Positions 33,001 to 46,153 of a stretch of DNA of 64,000 bases are shown here, one piece after another; position 1 is the stretch's first letter; each line of letters opens with the position of its first letter. Source of the stretch: Echinococcus granulosus (Eukaryota > Platyhelminthes > Cestoda > Cyclophyllidea > Taeniidae); NCBI RefSeq assembly GCF_000524195.1, contig NW_020170502.1:11543-75542 (forward strand). Direction: 5' to 3'. The notes below the pieces were generated by a model. The model saw nothing but the letters and a program-made list of their open reading frames with translations, was not told where the DNA came from and did no database searches. The translations under genes and the position numbers were made by a program.

Positions 33001-36000
33001 AAATTTTGTGTGTCTTCGTTGTGGGCTTTAACTTAAAACGACTTCTTTTTACTTAAACAGATTCATCAAAAGAGTGTAGCAGGTTTCAAAAAAAGCAAGC
33101 ACTTAAAACCCATAGTTTGGTGCAATTTGCTCTAAAGTTCGTTGCGCAATTGAAACGCTTCGTTGGCATGATAATTGTTAGTATTTTGGCTCCCGAGTTT
33201 CCTTTGATTGCACATTAAGACATGTAGCTGCACATTGGAAATTTATCATCAGCAAGCTGCACATCTCTCATTTTACCCTAAATAGCACTTTAGAGATTCC
33301 CAAATATCGCTGTTTTATACTTTATTACCTTTTTATGAGGGTTTTACATCATTCTTTGTTGATCTTGACGCAAAAAATGTAAACATATCCTTTCTGCCGT
33401 TAATTTTCGTGCATACAGCTTTCTGAAGTAGTAGACCGAACTCTCTTACCGCCTTGAGACATCAATGATTGCGGTCATATTCTTTAGTCTATTAGTACCC
33501 ATGCAACATCCGTGCTAGCCATGATGACGTTGTTAGACAAATGAGTTTGGAATTAGTTGCAATGTAAGCGTACAGAAAGCCGTGGAGACCAGTGGCTTGG
33601 TGCCTTTGTGAAGGTTGAGTCGCTTGCTAGTGATTGATTGCAACCCTGATGCCCTTTAAATGCTGCTTTTTGTTCGATTAAGTTTGGTATTATTTGGTCA
33701 AGGTTATCAATTTCTTTCACAGGAATGCGGACATTCTCTTCTCCATCGCAAGTCATTGGTCAGCTGCAGCGCACAAATTCACATTACTTGCCGGTCTGTA
33801 TGATAAGCTCACCGTGGCTAGACGAAATCTTGCCCTCTTCCAACATCACGATGCCCTTCCAGGCACCGCAAAATCCCACGTCATGGCGGACTACCACGTC
33901 AAGTGAGTTTGCTCTCATCCATCCAAATATCAGAAATCGAGCCATTCCAAACCCATCCATTCGCTTACCTTTCCATCTCGGATCTATCCCTACCCACCTT
34001 TCTCACATCCATTCACCTTGGCTCTGTCTATCCCTCTCAGCTTTGCACCTTCCTCCTGCATCCACTTATTCAGTTTTCATTCCTCCAGCTTTTACCCAAT
34101 CATACGTTCATCTATCTCAAATTCAATCGCTCATCAATTCCGAAATCACAGGCCTATCCATCCTGGCTCTGTGCATCGATATGTGTCTATGTACTTTGGG
34201 TAAAACCGAGCATCCATCTTACGAGAAGTGTTCAAGCTCCATTGAGATTTTTCACTCTCCAGGCATGAAAAATGGCATTTCCAGGGTAGTAGTAGGCGAA
34301 AAGTGTGGCCAGATTAGATGTTGTGCGAGGATTAACCCAAGCATTATCACTCAAACATGCGTCCCACTGTGCGTGGTGGTGAAGTTTGTGGTCGTAGTGG
34401 TTCCCAGCGCACTGCACAGTAGTCATTCCTGTGAGCAATCAGCGCATGGAACGCCTTATCGATGCACAAATCGGCGTCGAGATATTACAAAAGGGCATAA
34501 TCTTTCTACGAGAACGATGAACGCTGATGTGGTGTGCGCCGCATGGTATGAAAGGGGGGCTGTCCCAGGATGTTTCGGCCGAATGGACACATTTTTTTGT
34601 GTCGAAGCTATGCTGAATAAGTGTATTGAAAGGTGAATGTGGTTTAAACTCCTTGTGGGCGGTCCTCACTTTGGTAAACGTTTAAGTAGTTTATTATTAG
34701 TGGTTTTTTTAACTTCATTACAGATTAGACGAAGCTATCCGCTGTGCACAGAACGTTTCTGCAGTCAGTGTTGCTTTCCTCCTCGGCTACGAGTCTCCCG
34801 AAGTATGCTCCGCTCTTGGACTCGAGGCCTCCACCGGCACTTCATCAGTTCTCATTTCCGCCAATCCGATTTGGGGTACCAATTCCACACCAGAGCTCTT
34901 TACTCTCACTCTGGAGCGTCTGGAGGATACTAAAACTCTTTACCTTTTCAATTCCCTCCCCCGTGCCCGTGATCACGTCCTCCGTCTCCGAGTCAATATA
35001 ACACGTCTTCTGTGGGATGTCAAGCTTCAGGTCAAGCAGCCACAAACCATTTCAATAAGCGTTCAACTTGAGAATGGAATTACTCCGCTTTCCGTTCAGC
35101 TAGAACCCTGGGACATCTTCCGAAAGCCTGGTGCTTTGGGCCCTCTGTTCCATCTATCCGCGGGTCCTATCCATTTGGAACCGTTGGAAGTAGTGCGAGT
35201 AACGTTGAAGCCCGTGTCTAAGGCCTCACAGAGCCCTGCTGTCATTGTTGTCAAACCAACGCTGTATCGGTTCGTCGAGCTCCCGTAGGTTGCTGGATTT
35301 TAGGCATGCATTTTGTAGCTCTTCTGTTGCAATGTTCTACGCGCAAGAGGCGGCGGATTCGCTTGTTCCCAAACTTAAATCCAATCTAATGGAGTTGACC
35401 TTCGATAGGGAGACCGGCTTCTCACAGGTAGGAAGGAAATCTTTACGCCTTTTCTGCTAAAGTAACCCCCAAATTCGCTCACCTGTGTATTTGTGAAGGC
35501 GGTGTTGAACAAGGGAACGGGAGAATCGCACAAGCTGGCAATTAGCATTGAGATGATGAAGGCTACCTCCGAACCTACCCGTGCGGGAGCCTATATAGGC
35601 GCGTCGTTTGCTACCAAGGAGGTTCGTTTGATAAGCCCTGATGCATTACTGATCTCTGCTTTTGTAATTTAAGTTTTGGTTGGTCGAAACTCTCCGTAAC
35701 TTTTGCTCCAGACGTTTGTTTGGCTATATTGATGCACTGGTAGTCAAGTGTGATAGGATTGGTTACAAATCTGTTGGAAATTTATCTTGAAGGCTGCGTA
35801 GTTGATATCAACGAGTCCTTGGTATTGTTAAGCATGCGTGTTGTCAACCCTTCCTTCAACGCTCCAGCGGCAGAAAATTTTCAGGCCAAAGTTTTGGCCA
35901 TCCATTGCTGTATCATCCAAGTTGAATGGGAAGGGGAGTTTTGTTGAAATATGGAATCTCTTCTGAATACCTCTCTCGGTGGAGGACTTGGCCACCACCT

Positions 36001-39000
36001 TAGATGTTGGCTGCAAATCATGCTCACTCCTGGGTCGTAAGAGTTAGACGAGAAGGAGGGGGGGGGGGGGGTTGGTCGTAGTGGACCTCGGAGTCTTTTC
36101 TGACATCCGTCTCCAATGCCTGCCTGTAAATCTTTGCACTGATTCTACAGTGATTCAAACTCAGATTCACTATGATTGACAGCTAAGGCGATCGGAAGTG
36201 GTCATCCCCATGGCATTCATTTTGCCAGTCGGTAAAGAAGGTGATAAAAAAATCAACTTTATTTTCATTCCAGCCTCTGGCTAGGGAGCCCCTCAGCATG
36301 CGCGTTCTCCGTGGCTCCTTGACCGAGGAGGTTACGACCTATTATCCTCAGGTGAAACATACCCTTCGTATCCATAAATTAAGTCAGTCTCTCACACTCT
36401 ATTCCTTCCTTCCTTTGTCCTTCTCTTGTCTTTTACACCGTATTCCTTCTTTCAAGACGCTCCTGGTAATCTTGCCGTGGAAGTGGAGAATATTGCTAAT
36501 CTAACCGACGTACAGGCAAGCGTTGAACTGGTAATGGTCATTCAAACGGGAATTCAAAACACGAAAGGCATCTTCTTCACCGACTCGAACTGCTATCAGG
36601 TAGGGTGATGTGGCTCCACTGGTCAGCTTTAGTGAAGGACTGGGAGGCTATTGCTATGAACGGAATGCCACAGTACCGAGACGGTGATCGAACTCGCTTA
36701 AGGCAATGGGCTCTTCTTCTTCCTGATTACTTTTCTGGTTCCCGTGAATGTCTGCCAATAGCTGTGATAGCAGGAGGAGTGTGCGTCGTTAGAAAGACTG
36801 TCATCTATTCCATAGGTGTCGTTGCGACTTTTGAATGCCACGTCCTCCGGAAGGATTGATTGAAAGATTGGGCTGAAGGCTGAACACGCCCCTGTGTCGG
36901 GCGTAGCCTATCTGCTGATCACTTTCCTTACGAGCGTTTGTCGACTGGCTGAACGATAGCACAAGCTTTGAGACGCTCTAGGAGGCTTAGAAATTAGGCA
37001 CAAGAATGAAATTTATAGGGACTTCAACCACAGCTTGAAACGGGAATAGTCCTTCTGTTACCTCGAATCTCCGCAAATCCATGTCCACTCGGAATCATCC
37101 ACTTTGTAGATGATCCAACGGAAGTACTACGCAAAAATTCGCCAATGGGGCAACATCTATCCCATGACCTGCGCAGCCTACATTGAGGACGGCCAACATC
37201 GTGTCACTCTCCTATCAGGTCAGTCAGTTGGCGTATTGGCTGGTGAAAACCCGGGCGAAATCAAAGTCTGGCTAGATCGAAAAGTTCTGTCCGATGATCA
37301 TCGCGGACTGAACGAGCCCTTAATTAATGTCAAACCAAGTCGTTCAGTCTTCAGTATTCTCGTGGAACGCATGTCGCAGCCCGTTGAAGCTCTTCGGGGC
37401 GGTGTTGCATTTGTGGTTGGTTTTTCATCTTACTTGACTGCCATTTTGGAACACTCAAATTTGAATGGACTTTTTATGCGCTCTTTTAATTTGCTTCCAA
37501 GCCTAGTCTCACCGCAGAAGCACACTATGTCCAGAGTGATCTGACCTTCCCTGCGGCCCAATTTTTAACCAACTTTGACCCATCTCGATTGGTCGTCAAC
37601 CGACAGTTGATGGAGTCGACGGGACTTCCCTGTGACTGTGATCTGGTCACACTGAAGACGTTCTTCAGTAAATCGGAGCGATATAATGGTAGGTTCAGAC
37701 TTCCAGCTGACTAGATCTTTGTTTTTCAAAACAAAAGATGACTTGTAGCAGGTAGGTGTTTAGAGAGCCAAATGCTTGCCTCGAAACCCAGAAGGGGTAG
37801 TTCCGGTTTCCTCACCCGCCTCGCAACCAATTAGGTTACTGGTTTACCAATTGATTCGATAAAACAAATCAAGGCGCTATTTGAATAAGAGTTGTTTGGG
37901 TAATTAGATTAAAAGAGGGAGTAGAAGAAAGCACGAACCACTCTACCCACCACCGGTGAAGTTTGTTCTAATCTAGGAGTTACAGAACTGCGATTTTAGT
38001 GGACCACTCGAGACGTCAGTGTGTCGGATTCTTTTGACAACAGTGTTGTCCCATTGTCAGGTAAGCACAAATGGAGGCGTGTGTTTATTTTCAAGGCTGG
38101 GAAGGGTTGGGAGGGGGTTGTATGTTTGTATGGCGCTTTCTTTCGCCATCTCCAGTACAGATTCCCACTGCTGGCTGGTTGCATTGTCTGTTCTTAGTCA
38201 GCAAATGTTGGTGACACTTGGATGAGCAGACATTGACGCGGCACACGTAGTCTCATTTCTCTTTGGTGTGTCAGTCTTAGCGCTTCTTAGTGTCACTTAT
38301 TCTCACATTTGTGCAGGACTTAGCAGCGTGCCGGGCAGCCAACTGGGTGTGATCCTTCATCGTACCGTACATGCGTGTGGCGCAACCTACCTTTGCGATT
38401 CGGCCTGCGATTGCTCCCCTCAGGATGAATCTTCGGTTCGTTCGTTGTTGATTTTTTTTTCGCGTAATCCTGCTTTTTACCTCTTTTGTGAACCTTCAAA
38501 AGTAAAGGCTTGAATAAAATCTAGTTATAAAGGTCTGTATAAGCTTATAGTTTCGTGCTGTGTAAATCGACATTTACACAGCTTTTCCTGTCAGTTTTAC
38601 AGACAAATCAGGAAGTGGCTTCATTGTAAGCCTGCTGAATAGTTGATAGACAGTGTGGGAGTAGTTTCATACTCCTGTCAAAAAGCCGAAATCTACCATC
38701 ACTTTCTGCACTCCCTATTGTCAGTCATTGCGATGGTGCTCAAGCGCCTTGAAGTGGAGAGTGGCAGCCAGAAACGAAGGTTGAGTAACAAAAACACGTC
38801 TTTTCCATAGACTTTGAAGGCTTTCATCTTCCACACCATCTGTTGGTAGATTGCGTTGAGGGATTGAAGAGATTTTGGAGTTGCATACCTCCCCTAAAAG
38901 TGCGATTTTAATAGCTCCTTAACTGACAATGTCTGCAAGCTCCACCCTCCGCACACGAAGTTCTTCTCTCATAGAAGTATCAAATTGACTCGTTTTAAGG

Positions 39001-40115
39001 CATTGGCTAGCGTGAGTTCACAGGGTTTGGAGAGACCTTCTGAGGTGTGTATGGAAATGGTGGTAGAACTCAATGCCATCATTGCGAGGGCCAAACGATG
39101 TAAAGGCTCGCAAAGGTACAACCTTGCTGTGACTCACTCTTTACAAGACTTTCTGCTTTCTGGATGAAAAAGAAAGCCTGGTCATAGGCGCCCCTATTTC
39201 CATCTTACTCATTCCCCCCTATTGTATCTTCCCCATCTAAAATATCGGGCAAACACGACAGATGGGGATGCGGCAGGCTGCCGCTTTTTTCACAAATCAG
39301 CTTTGTAGGGTATCGTGTTGTATTTGTAGTTTGACCTACACGAAGTGAACAGTTCCCTCCGGAGTTGAAGTGGTGATTCGTATCGGAGAAGTGGGCAGGT
39401 AAGAGGTGCGAGAGTTATTTGTTCGCCTACCGAAGATTGGAACTTTAAAAACTCGGCGGCATCACGAGTTAATGCACGCCTCTCCTAACCAAATTATGTT
39501 ATCAATCTCTTTGACGTCTTAAGTTTGAGCTATTTTGACGTGCTTATGGCAGACGCAACGTAGACGCGTCTTTGCGTAGTCATTGCTGTAAGAACTCATT
39601 TATGGGCAGCACGTTGTTCATCCGCTGCACCTTCCTCTCAAGCTAAGCAAAAGACTTGACGAGGACATTTTCGCGACCTTGAAAAAGTGTCAAATTCACC
39701 TACCCTAGCAGACAGATGCTGTTTAAATGCATAAGATGCACCTTCGAGTGCTGTGATATCTTAATTTAGTGGACAGTTTCGCTTCTATGTGAGATTTGAA
39801 TCCTGCGTGGAGAGCAGCTACAGTTAGACGAGGCCGAGCACCTCCTTTTTGAGCAACCGATGTGCGGCGCCTTCCCCTCTCTCTGCCTTCGCGATTGGGC
39901 GGCCTAGTGCGTCTTTTATTTTTCTTTCCCCTCTATTTCTTGTCATCCTTCAGATTCGATGGTCTCTCGCCTTTCCCCAGCTGATCCCCAAAATGGCTGT
40001 GAGGACACCAGTGACGCTGATTCCCGACAAGTCGACTTCCGCGTCACCCGATCTGAATATCGTTATCCCGAGGATGGAGATGGAGGGCTTCCTTCTGGTG
40101 CCTTCCAAAACCTAG
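27042..40115 (+). CDS. MAN2A1: Golgi alpha-mannosidase II (glycoside hydrolase family 38)
   Basis: Type II Golgi membrane enzyme that removes two mannoses from GlcNAcMan5GlcNAc2 to allow complex N-glycans. Exons: 27042-27238, 27416-27473, 27552-27696, 29097-29268, 29342-29469, 29544-29717, 29758-29935, 30470-30650, 32330-32514, 33723-33902, 34724-35284, 35319-35427, 35499-35621, 36274-36382, 36457-36599, 37110-37415, 37502-37688, 38317-38435, 39954-40115. This gives 3,417 bases, about 1,138 residues (human about 1,144). A short basic N-terminus precedes one membrane segment at about residues 10-26. Zinc and catalytic residues are present: PHSHQDPG (His130, Asp132), [10 protein letters not shown] (nucleophile Asp244) and [13 protein letters not shown] (His515). 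[11 protein letters not shown] and [11 protein letters not shown] mark the subfamily. PHSHNDPG has become PHSHQDPG. The exon 1 donor (27238) is chosen for frame; a stronger-looking GTAACT at 27255 would break it. Introns of 40 and 34 bases occur. It could correspond to MAN2A1 or MAN2A2. Confidence 0.93.
30101..30330 (+). repeat. Dispersed repeat family 3, copy in mannosidase intron 7
   Basis: Blocks GAAACCCCAGAAGTAGTAGTTC, GTAAGAGTTAGA and GTCTCCAATGCCTGC recur elsewhere in this gene (36020-36180 and 37773-37845). The copies are old and broken up. No ends or coding capacity are visible. Confidence 0.4.
32592..32816. repeat. (ATCC)n microsatellite interrupted by assembly gap
   Basis: Tetranucleotide ATCC repeats with CTGT interruptions flank the N-run on both sides, in mannosidase intron 9. 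The gap almost certainly reflects collapse of this satellite, so its true length is unknown. Confidence 0.95.
32651..32750. other. Assembly gap (100 N)
   Basis: Exactly 100 undetermined bases, the usual placeholder for a gap of unknown size. Open frames that run across it are artefacts. Confidence 0.99.
36020..36180 (+). repeat. Dispersed repeat family 3, copy in mannosidase intron 13
   Basis: GTAAGAGTTAGA at about 36038, then a poly-G run (about 36057-36071), then CCGTCTCCAATGCCTGC and GCACTGATTC. The same order is seen at 30145-30315 on the same strand. Confidence 0.45.
37773..37845 (+). repeat. Dispersed repeat family 3, fragment in mannosidase intron 17
   Basis: CGAAACCCAGAAGGGGTAGTTC resembles the block at about 30108-30132. 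Only this short part is recognisable. Confidence 0.3.
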
Positions 40116-43100
40116 GTCGCTGCCAATTAAGGCGGAACAAATAGCAGCATCCTGTCTTTCTCCGGTACAAATAAGGGTGTGAGGATAAAACACCAGCAAA
40201 ACTTGGTTTCTCTTTTTTCTGCACTATTGCTTTCTTTTTGTGATGCTTATAGAATATTTAAAGCACTAGAGTCTTCCATTTGGGAGGCCTCTTTAATGAG
40301 ATCGCTTTTGTAAACGAAATTTGGTGTGTGCGTGTCTTAATGCACATTGGAGAAGACTAGGGGGTTGATGCGTGTGAGTCCACGGCATCCTCATCCGACC
40401 TGAGGGCAATATTTGGACAACGTGTGTGCCCCCATCTGTTGGTGGTGGGTCGTAAACGAATTGCCTGTGTTTGAACTACCTCGTCGATGCTTTCGATCTG
40501 CGAGGGAGAAGATTGCTGAGGCTTTGAGTGCTACTTGCCATGTTCAAAGAATGATGACTGTGGTGGACGGTGGTTGTCCAGGCTACCACGCAAGCATGCA
40601 AGCTCGTCGCACGGAAAGATGTAGTATCAGAACACGACCTGTAGATAAGGCTGAGCCTTTAGTGCTAAAGTAGGGACTGTCATACCCATGGAAGTGAGCG
40701 ACAGGTGCGCGATGGTCATGGACTTGCGTAGGCATCATCGGAGTCACGATGTCACCGGCGGTGAGGGCTTGCACAGAATAGCGGGCGGTGAAATCGGTAC
40801 AAGAAACTTCAAGTATAGGAGAAAATGAAAGTTGGAGCAGTATTTTACCACTTTAATGGTGTCAACGCTTCAGAGGCAACCCTTCCCCCCTTCCACATCG
40901 CACATTTCCAGCAGCGTTCGGTCAGGTCAAGTTCATTGATCGCATGTGATTCCACCATGTCCTAATTCCACTGACCCGCCCTCGCAGCTGTGTGGCTAAC
41001 GAAAAGATTGAGAATGGTACTAGCGGTAAACCAATGTTGAAGTTCAAGATAAATTTAAACATTTGAGTTCCCCTATTTCGGAGGTAGGGTAACCGCTATA
41101 AGGCTTCCGCGCTGCTGATCCATTCTGGGCCAGCCTGTTTCGATTCCACTTCAGCTTAAGGCGGAAAGCTGTATGGGTACCCAGGGTTTGTCGACACTCG
41201 AAAAGTGGAACTATCCACCTCTGGTGCGCACTCACAGTAGATTTAGGGTCCGCTAGGCTTGCGATAGAAATGACTGTAGCCAGAAGTGCCACTGCTAGAC
41301 TTACAGTTGACCTAATTTAAGGCACTTACACCATTTGAATGATTGACTGACTGACTGGCACGATGGTAACAGAGGCTGAAAGCGCTCTACAGTAAGCAAG
41401 TGATGTGGAAAAAGCTGATTTGTTTTTATTAAACAAGTTCTGTAGAATTTTTTGGCAGATGTGTCAGCACTCCTGCTTAGTGCAGGACCACAAATCAGAT
41501 GACAAGCACAGTCTAAACTCTTTTTTTTTCCAGTCGACAAGACACGCAATATAATTGGTTGATCCACACCTTTAACAGGTCTCCAATTTTATACCTTATC
41601 AATAAAGTAGATTTTAAGCTACAGCTGCTTTTATTTTATCATTGTCTATTTTGGTTCTTCACACAATTGGTTCGTCTCTAGGTCAAAACCCCGGTATTGC
41701 GAAACGAACACTTCATCCATGATTTTGCAGGAGTATTTCCGAAATAGATCCAGATGGGCAATTCAAAGTTGCATCGTCTATTAAAGAACCTATGATCAAC
41801 GGTGACTAAAGTACTGTGGTGTACCATTGCGCTTTGTTTAGCAACGACGAAATTAGAGCTCAGATCGTGGAGCGCATCACATAGACACAAACGTTGGGTG
41901 GTTGTGTACTTTCAGGTAGGGTCAAATAACTACTCCACTCAATCTGCACGGCTTTGCTAATGTACTTTTGCTATTCATGGTGGTATTTTCATATCAACTT
42001 CACGTATCTGTTTACTGCTCTTTCATTTCACCTTATCATGATTAAAAAACAGTTATTTTTCGTTCTACTTTCGACGAGAAAAGGGAGATTAGGTCCCTGA
42101 TTGACGTACAAGTGTCATTTTTGGCCAGATGTAGAGGCATTTAAGTTAGGGTGGTGATACGTCGAAGGATGTGGGTTGATAGGGAGCTAAGGCGTTTGGC
42201 CAGCAGAGACTGCCGGAGCCATAGAGTGGTGCCTATCTCGCATATCTAAAGTATTTGACTGACTACGGCCTACGGAGGGACTAAACAAGTGTCCAACATT
42301 CTGGAATGTTTGCCAATTTTCTATAAGCCTAGACATTAATGGAACACCGACTCATGAATATTTTTAGGGACTGCAGGCATCGTTCTGGCTCAGCTAATGT
42401 CCGTGATCACACATAGGGATTAATGGCATGTAGCAATCATTTGCTATGGTGGGGGGGACGGTAGCTTCATACAAAACGCCAATACTACACCCCAAACCGC
42501 TAGATTTGACTAGACGTTTTGAATAAGCGTTGATGCTTTTCTAAAGATGAGTGCGTAGGACAGTTGATTCCACACCTTTTAAAACACTCCCTCAACTCAG
42601 TGCAGCATCCAGTCAAACTGTGCTGATTAAAAGTTCACAGTTGACTTGGTACTTCGCATGCACTAACTTTCCGGAGTTGCGATTATTAGCAAACACGTTC
42701 CTTTTACTTCGTGACGGATGAAGATACTCAGGATAATTTTATCGGCGCATAGAATTCTTATGCGATTGATTGCTGTTCTGTGAAGTGGATCCACTAGGAT
42801 AGGTGTCAACACCGATAGGCGTACGTCTAGCTGTTTTTGACATCACCTAAATATATTTCTGTTGCGCTGCTGCGTGTTTGTTGCTGAATTGCACACGGTG
42901 CCTTCTGCAGATGCAAGTAGACATCGACGGATTCGTTCTGGGACTTCGTCCTCCCCGGGCGGTTCCCTTCTTACACTCACTAGCACTGTTGTTTGCTATT
43001 TTGATTAATGAAGTGCTTACTTTTTATGTACAACATTCCACAGATCCTATTCCAACACAATATCTAATTTAAACATTACAACAAAATCCAATGGGAGCAC

Positions 43101-44979
43101 TTTGTCTACTGAAATGGTAATAAGTAGATGCACTAAACTGACATCGAGAACTTGAGTGATATACGCATTTCTTGAGTTTATAATGCGTAAGCACAGTTAA
43201 TCAAGCAAAATTAACTTTTTTACTTGATCTCATTAAAATACAGTGCCAATAATTGGTCCCAAAAGCTTGTTTAATCACGCAATTAATTAACAATTGAGGA
43301 GCCAGTGTCTACCAGTTTACAGCCCAATGGGGTCGTATAAAGCAAAGGGAAATTTTTAAGGCAAAAAGGATAAAATTGAGAATATACTTTCAAAAATTAC
43401 CATGCTTGTTGAGACTTTACTTCAGAACGTCATTTGTCAGACGATGTGACTGGTTCATCACAAGCGCAGGCGATCCTCAGTCTCAGCAACTTCGTGGGTT
43501 CTCACTTGACACAGTGCACCTGACCCAACTTGTACCTCTCATGAGCTGAGACGACGCTGCTACTTCACGCATTTCATGCTTCCTGCGCTTTTATGGTTTT
43601 GCAATTTGAGTTTGTTTGAATACACCTTTTTAATATCAAGCGGGCAGACTAAAACGACCCTGTGACTGGGGAAACATTACTGATGCCCAAGGGCGAAGGC
43701 TAAGGCAAACTCCAATTCGCTGATTGTTATACCGGGTTCCATCACTACGCAATGCCTTCTGCTAACCACTCTTCTAGATTCATATACCTGAAATCGGAGG
43801 CCGAGGGAAGAAGAGATGAAACTGAACTATTGCATTCCTCATGCCTCATAGTAGTGCCTGCGGGTAAACGTGGGCAGTGATGTGTTTCCAAACCATCTTC
43901 CAAGTCTTGCAACGTATACTGCAGATAAATTTGCGAAGCACTTGTCGATTGGGATAATTTTATAGGAGTGGCTAAATGTTTTATCCATGGTTCAACTTAC
44001 CCACCAATCTCATAGCATGCTTCGATTTGGGGATTTGACAGATTAGTTGCACACATTACACCGTTTCCTCTGATAAGGACAAAAGCCTCCTTAGCTCTGG
44101 CCACCTGCCCAATTGTCTCAGCTTCTTTTCTCAAATATGTCGTCTATTTTGCAATTGGTCGTGTGATTGGTGAATGTGAATATGAGGAAGAGATGACGAA
44201 CATCGGTTGAAGAAGTAAGATTGGGGGGGGGGGAGTATGGAGGAGGGTGATGTGACAGCAACAACCTCTCCATTATTTTTACATGAAGCCCAAATCTCAC
44301 TAGCCTCGACAGCTTTTGCGAGGGCACTTCCATGTGTCCACGCTCGACCTGCACCACAGTGGGTAGGTGGTTGTCAGGCCTACTTGTGCTTTGGTCTTCA
44401 CTCTAAACACCTACATAAGCACTTGAAAAGGAAAAAAAGTCGTCTTTCATTATGTATGAGTAGGCGAACACCCAGAAAGGAATTGTGAAGGAAGTGAAGT
44501 GGAAACCGCAGGACATGTGAGGTTTTAAAAATCCTCTTTTGTTGGAGGTGCCAAACATCTGCTTAACCACATCTCTCAGGGGATGATTCATCCACCTTCT
44601 GAGACAAAACAGCTTCAGCACTTGTGCAAATCCACCTCTCTGCTGACACCGCTTATCAGAGAGGGTCCTATCAGTGATACTGACAGTGGCCTGTAATTCG
44701 CGGACTTATGCCATTCTGGTGTGTGTTCGCCTCGTTTATTTCTATCTCTCCTTGCCCATCGCTGTTCAAAATCCCCACTTTAGTTGCCTTAGTGGATCTT
44801 TTACACAGAAAATATCATCGCGTCTTGCCCTCTCCTTCTTCTTTTCAATAACCTCTCCCTCTGTGTGTCTGTGCCTGTGAGAGACAGATTTTTCTACCTT
44901 GAAGACCTTTAAAGGGTCTTTCAATTATTGCACTACACCAAGTGATGAGAGAAAAGTTGGCTAGATAAAAGAGAGAATG

Positions 44980-45070
44980 AATGGATGGTTGAATACGTGG
45001 TGGATACAGAATGGATGGATGGCTGGTTGAAATCCAGATGGATGAATAGTTGGATGGATGAATGAATGAT
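44980..45070. repeat. Degenerate (GGAT)n microsatellite
   Basis: Imperfect GGAT/GAAT units; it is the reverse-complement type of the (ATCC)n satellite at 32592-32816. Confidence 0.8.
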
Positions 45071-45605
45071 TTAATGCATCCAAATTGAACATAGCAATGC
45101 CTAAAATGATGAAACAGGTCTGAAGCTAAAGAAATGATGACCTCTTCAAGCAGATTACCATTTACAATCTTTGGCACAAAGCGACCCATTTTCAGCTCGT
45201 CAAAGTGTCCCCACACCTGGATGAGTTCCGTCACTGCCAAATGTCAAGCGGGACAGTCAACCCATACTTTCTAATGTTAGCAACAAATTTTTGTCGATAC
45301 TACTTATATAGATGCCATTGGTCAGGAGGTAATGGCGCACACCTGCTTTCATGTGTATCCATACTGGCTACCTCCTCACCCAATAGAATCGCGGTGCAGA
45401 TCATTTAAAGTGGTCACACTTCAATCTCGTGGCAAGAATGTGGCACCTCTACGGTCTTCTCGTATTCGAATTGCTAGTGATGTTGCCATCGGATGCAAAA
45501 GGGGCCTATGTGTAAGTCAATTTTCTTTTCGAAGGTTATTTAGAATGCTGTTATGCCAAAGACCTCAAAATTTTCCGTTTTTAAGCAAAATTGCCTCAAA
45601 AGTTC

Positions 45606-45905
45606 TTAGAAGGATGAAATCAATCCTCCATAATCCTCTTCTAGAAAGGTGGTTGTACATTTAGATGGGAGACCATCTCTTAGTTCTTGGCATATTACTT
45701 CCACTGCCTTAGTGGATCCCACCCTTCGAGTAAATTCATGTAGGTGTAAGCTCATTGGTTTGTCATCTCTCCTGTCCACTTGGAAGTAATCCACCGTGGT
45801 TATAGCGATAAAAGCATCCTTTGTCGTCGAAATCCAGATAGCACCCTCTTTAAATGCCGTTGAACGTATTTGACAAGGTGCTAGCTCCTGTAGCTTTGAT
45901 ATCAA
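45606..45905 (-). pseudogene. Unrecognised coding-like fragment, minus strand
   Basis: A 99-codon frame including ISKLQELAPCQIRS, EGAIWISTTKDAFIAITTVD and RVGSTKAVEVICQELRDG, ending at a stop at 45606. Its composition is protein-like, not low-complexity, but I know no family. No clear splice site joins it to a neighbour. A second short frame on the same strand at about 45120-45240 (TELIQVWGHFDELKMGRF) may belong to the same relic or gene. It may equally be a real exon of a minus-strand gene or chance. Confidence 0.25.
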
Positions 45906-46153
45906 GGCAAATTTGTCTCGTAAAACTGACTACCTGACATCTGGCAGTTTATGATGTGAAGAATTAGTGTGTGGATCTGTAAAGACTAACTGGTCCACCA
46001 CCCGAAGTACTCTACTCCTCACAGCATAAGTAAACAATGGCGCGTCCATTACAGATCCCTAAATGTTGTACTAAGTCATTGTGTTGTGGTGCACAAATAA
46101 CCTCACAAAAGCAATGACATCCTTAATGCAGTTCCTTCTTCTCCCCACTTTAG

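Larger units (their letters stand above)
40116..46153. other. Long stretch with no certain gene
   Basis: About 6 kb after the mannosidase stop. It must hold the missing 5' exon(s) and promoter of the EndoU gene, but I could not identify them. It contains a poly-G run (44224-44233), a GGAT satellite (44980-45070) and a coding-like minus-strand frame at 45606-45905. A minus-strand frame at about 41044-41320 contains a hydrophobic stretch LLATVISIASLA followed by a GTGAGT donor, but has no ATG. Confidence 0.4.

Noticed and set aside
32532..33031. Open frames rich in Ile-His-Pro-Ser or Met-Asp-Gly-Trp
   Set aside because: Translation of the ATCC satellite and of the N gap.
33725..34636. 303-codon plus-strand open frame
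   Set aside because: It overlaps mannosidase exon 10 in another frame and then runs through intron 10. Joining 33902 directly to 34724 restores [14 protein letters not shown], which fits the family; the long frame is compositionally biased and has no motif.
34460..34636. Possible extra mannosidase exons ([21 protein letters not shown])
   Set aside because: They looked like the family helix, but using them needs a weak GC donor and adds about 30 residues absent from homologues. The direct splice is simpler and in frame.
35304..35318. Earlier acceptor for mannosidase exon 12 at 35303
   Set aside because: It would leave a 19-base intron, too short to splice; the acceptor at 35318 gives 34 bases and the same frame.
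45332..45664. 110-codon plus-strand frame as a first EndoU exon
   Set aside because: No usable donor in the right phase, no start with signal peptide, and no EndoU similarity.
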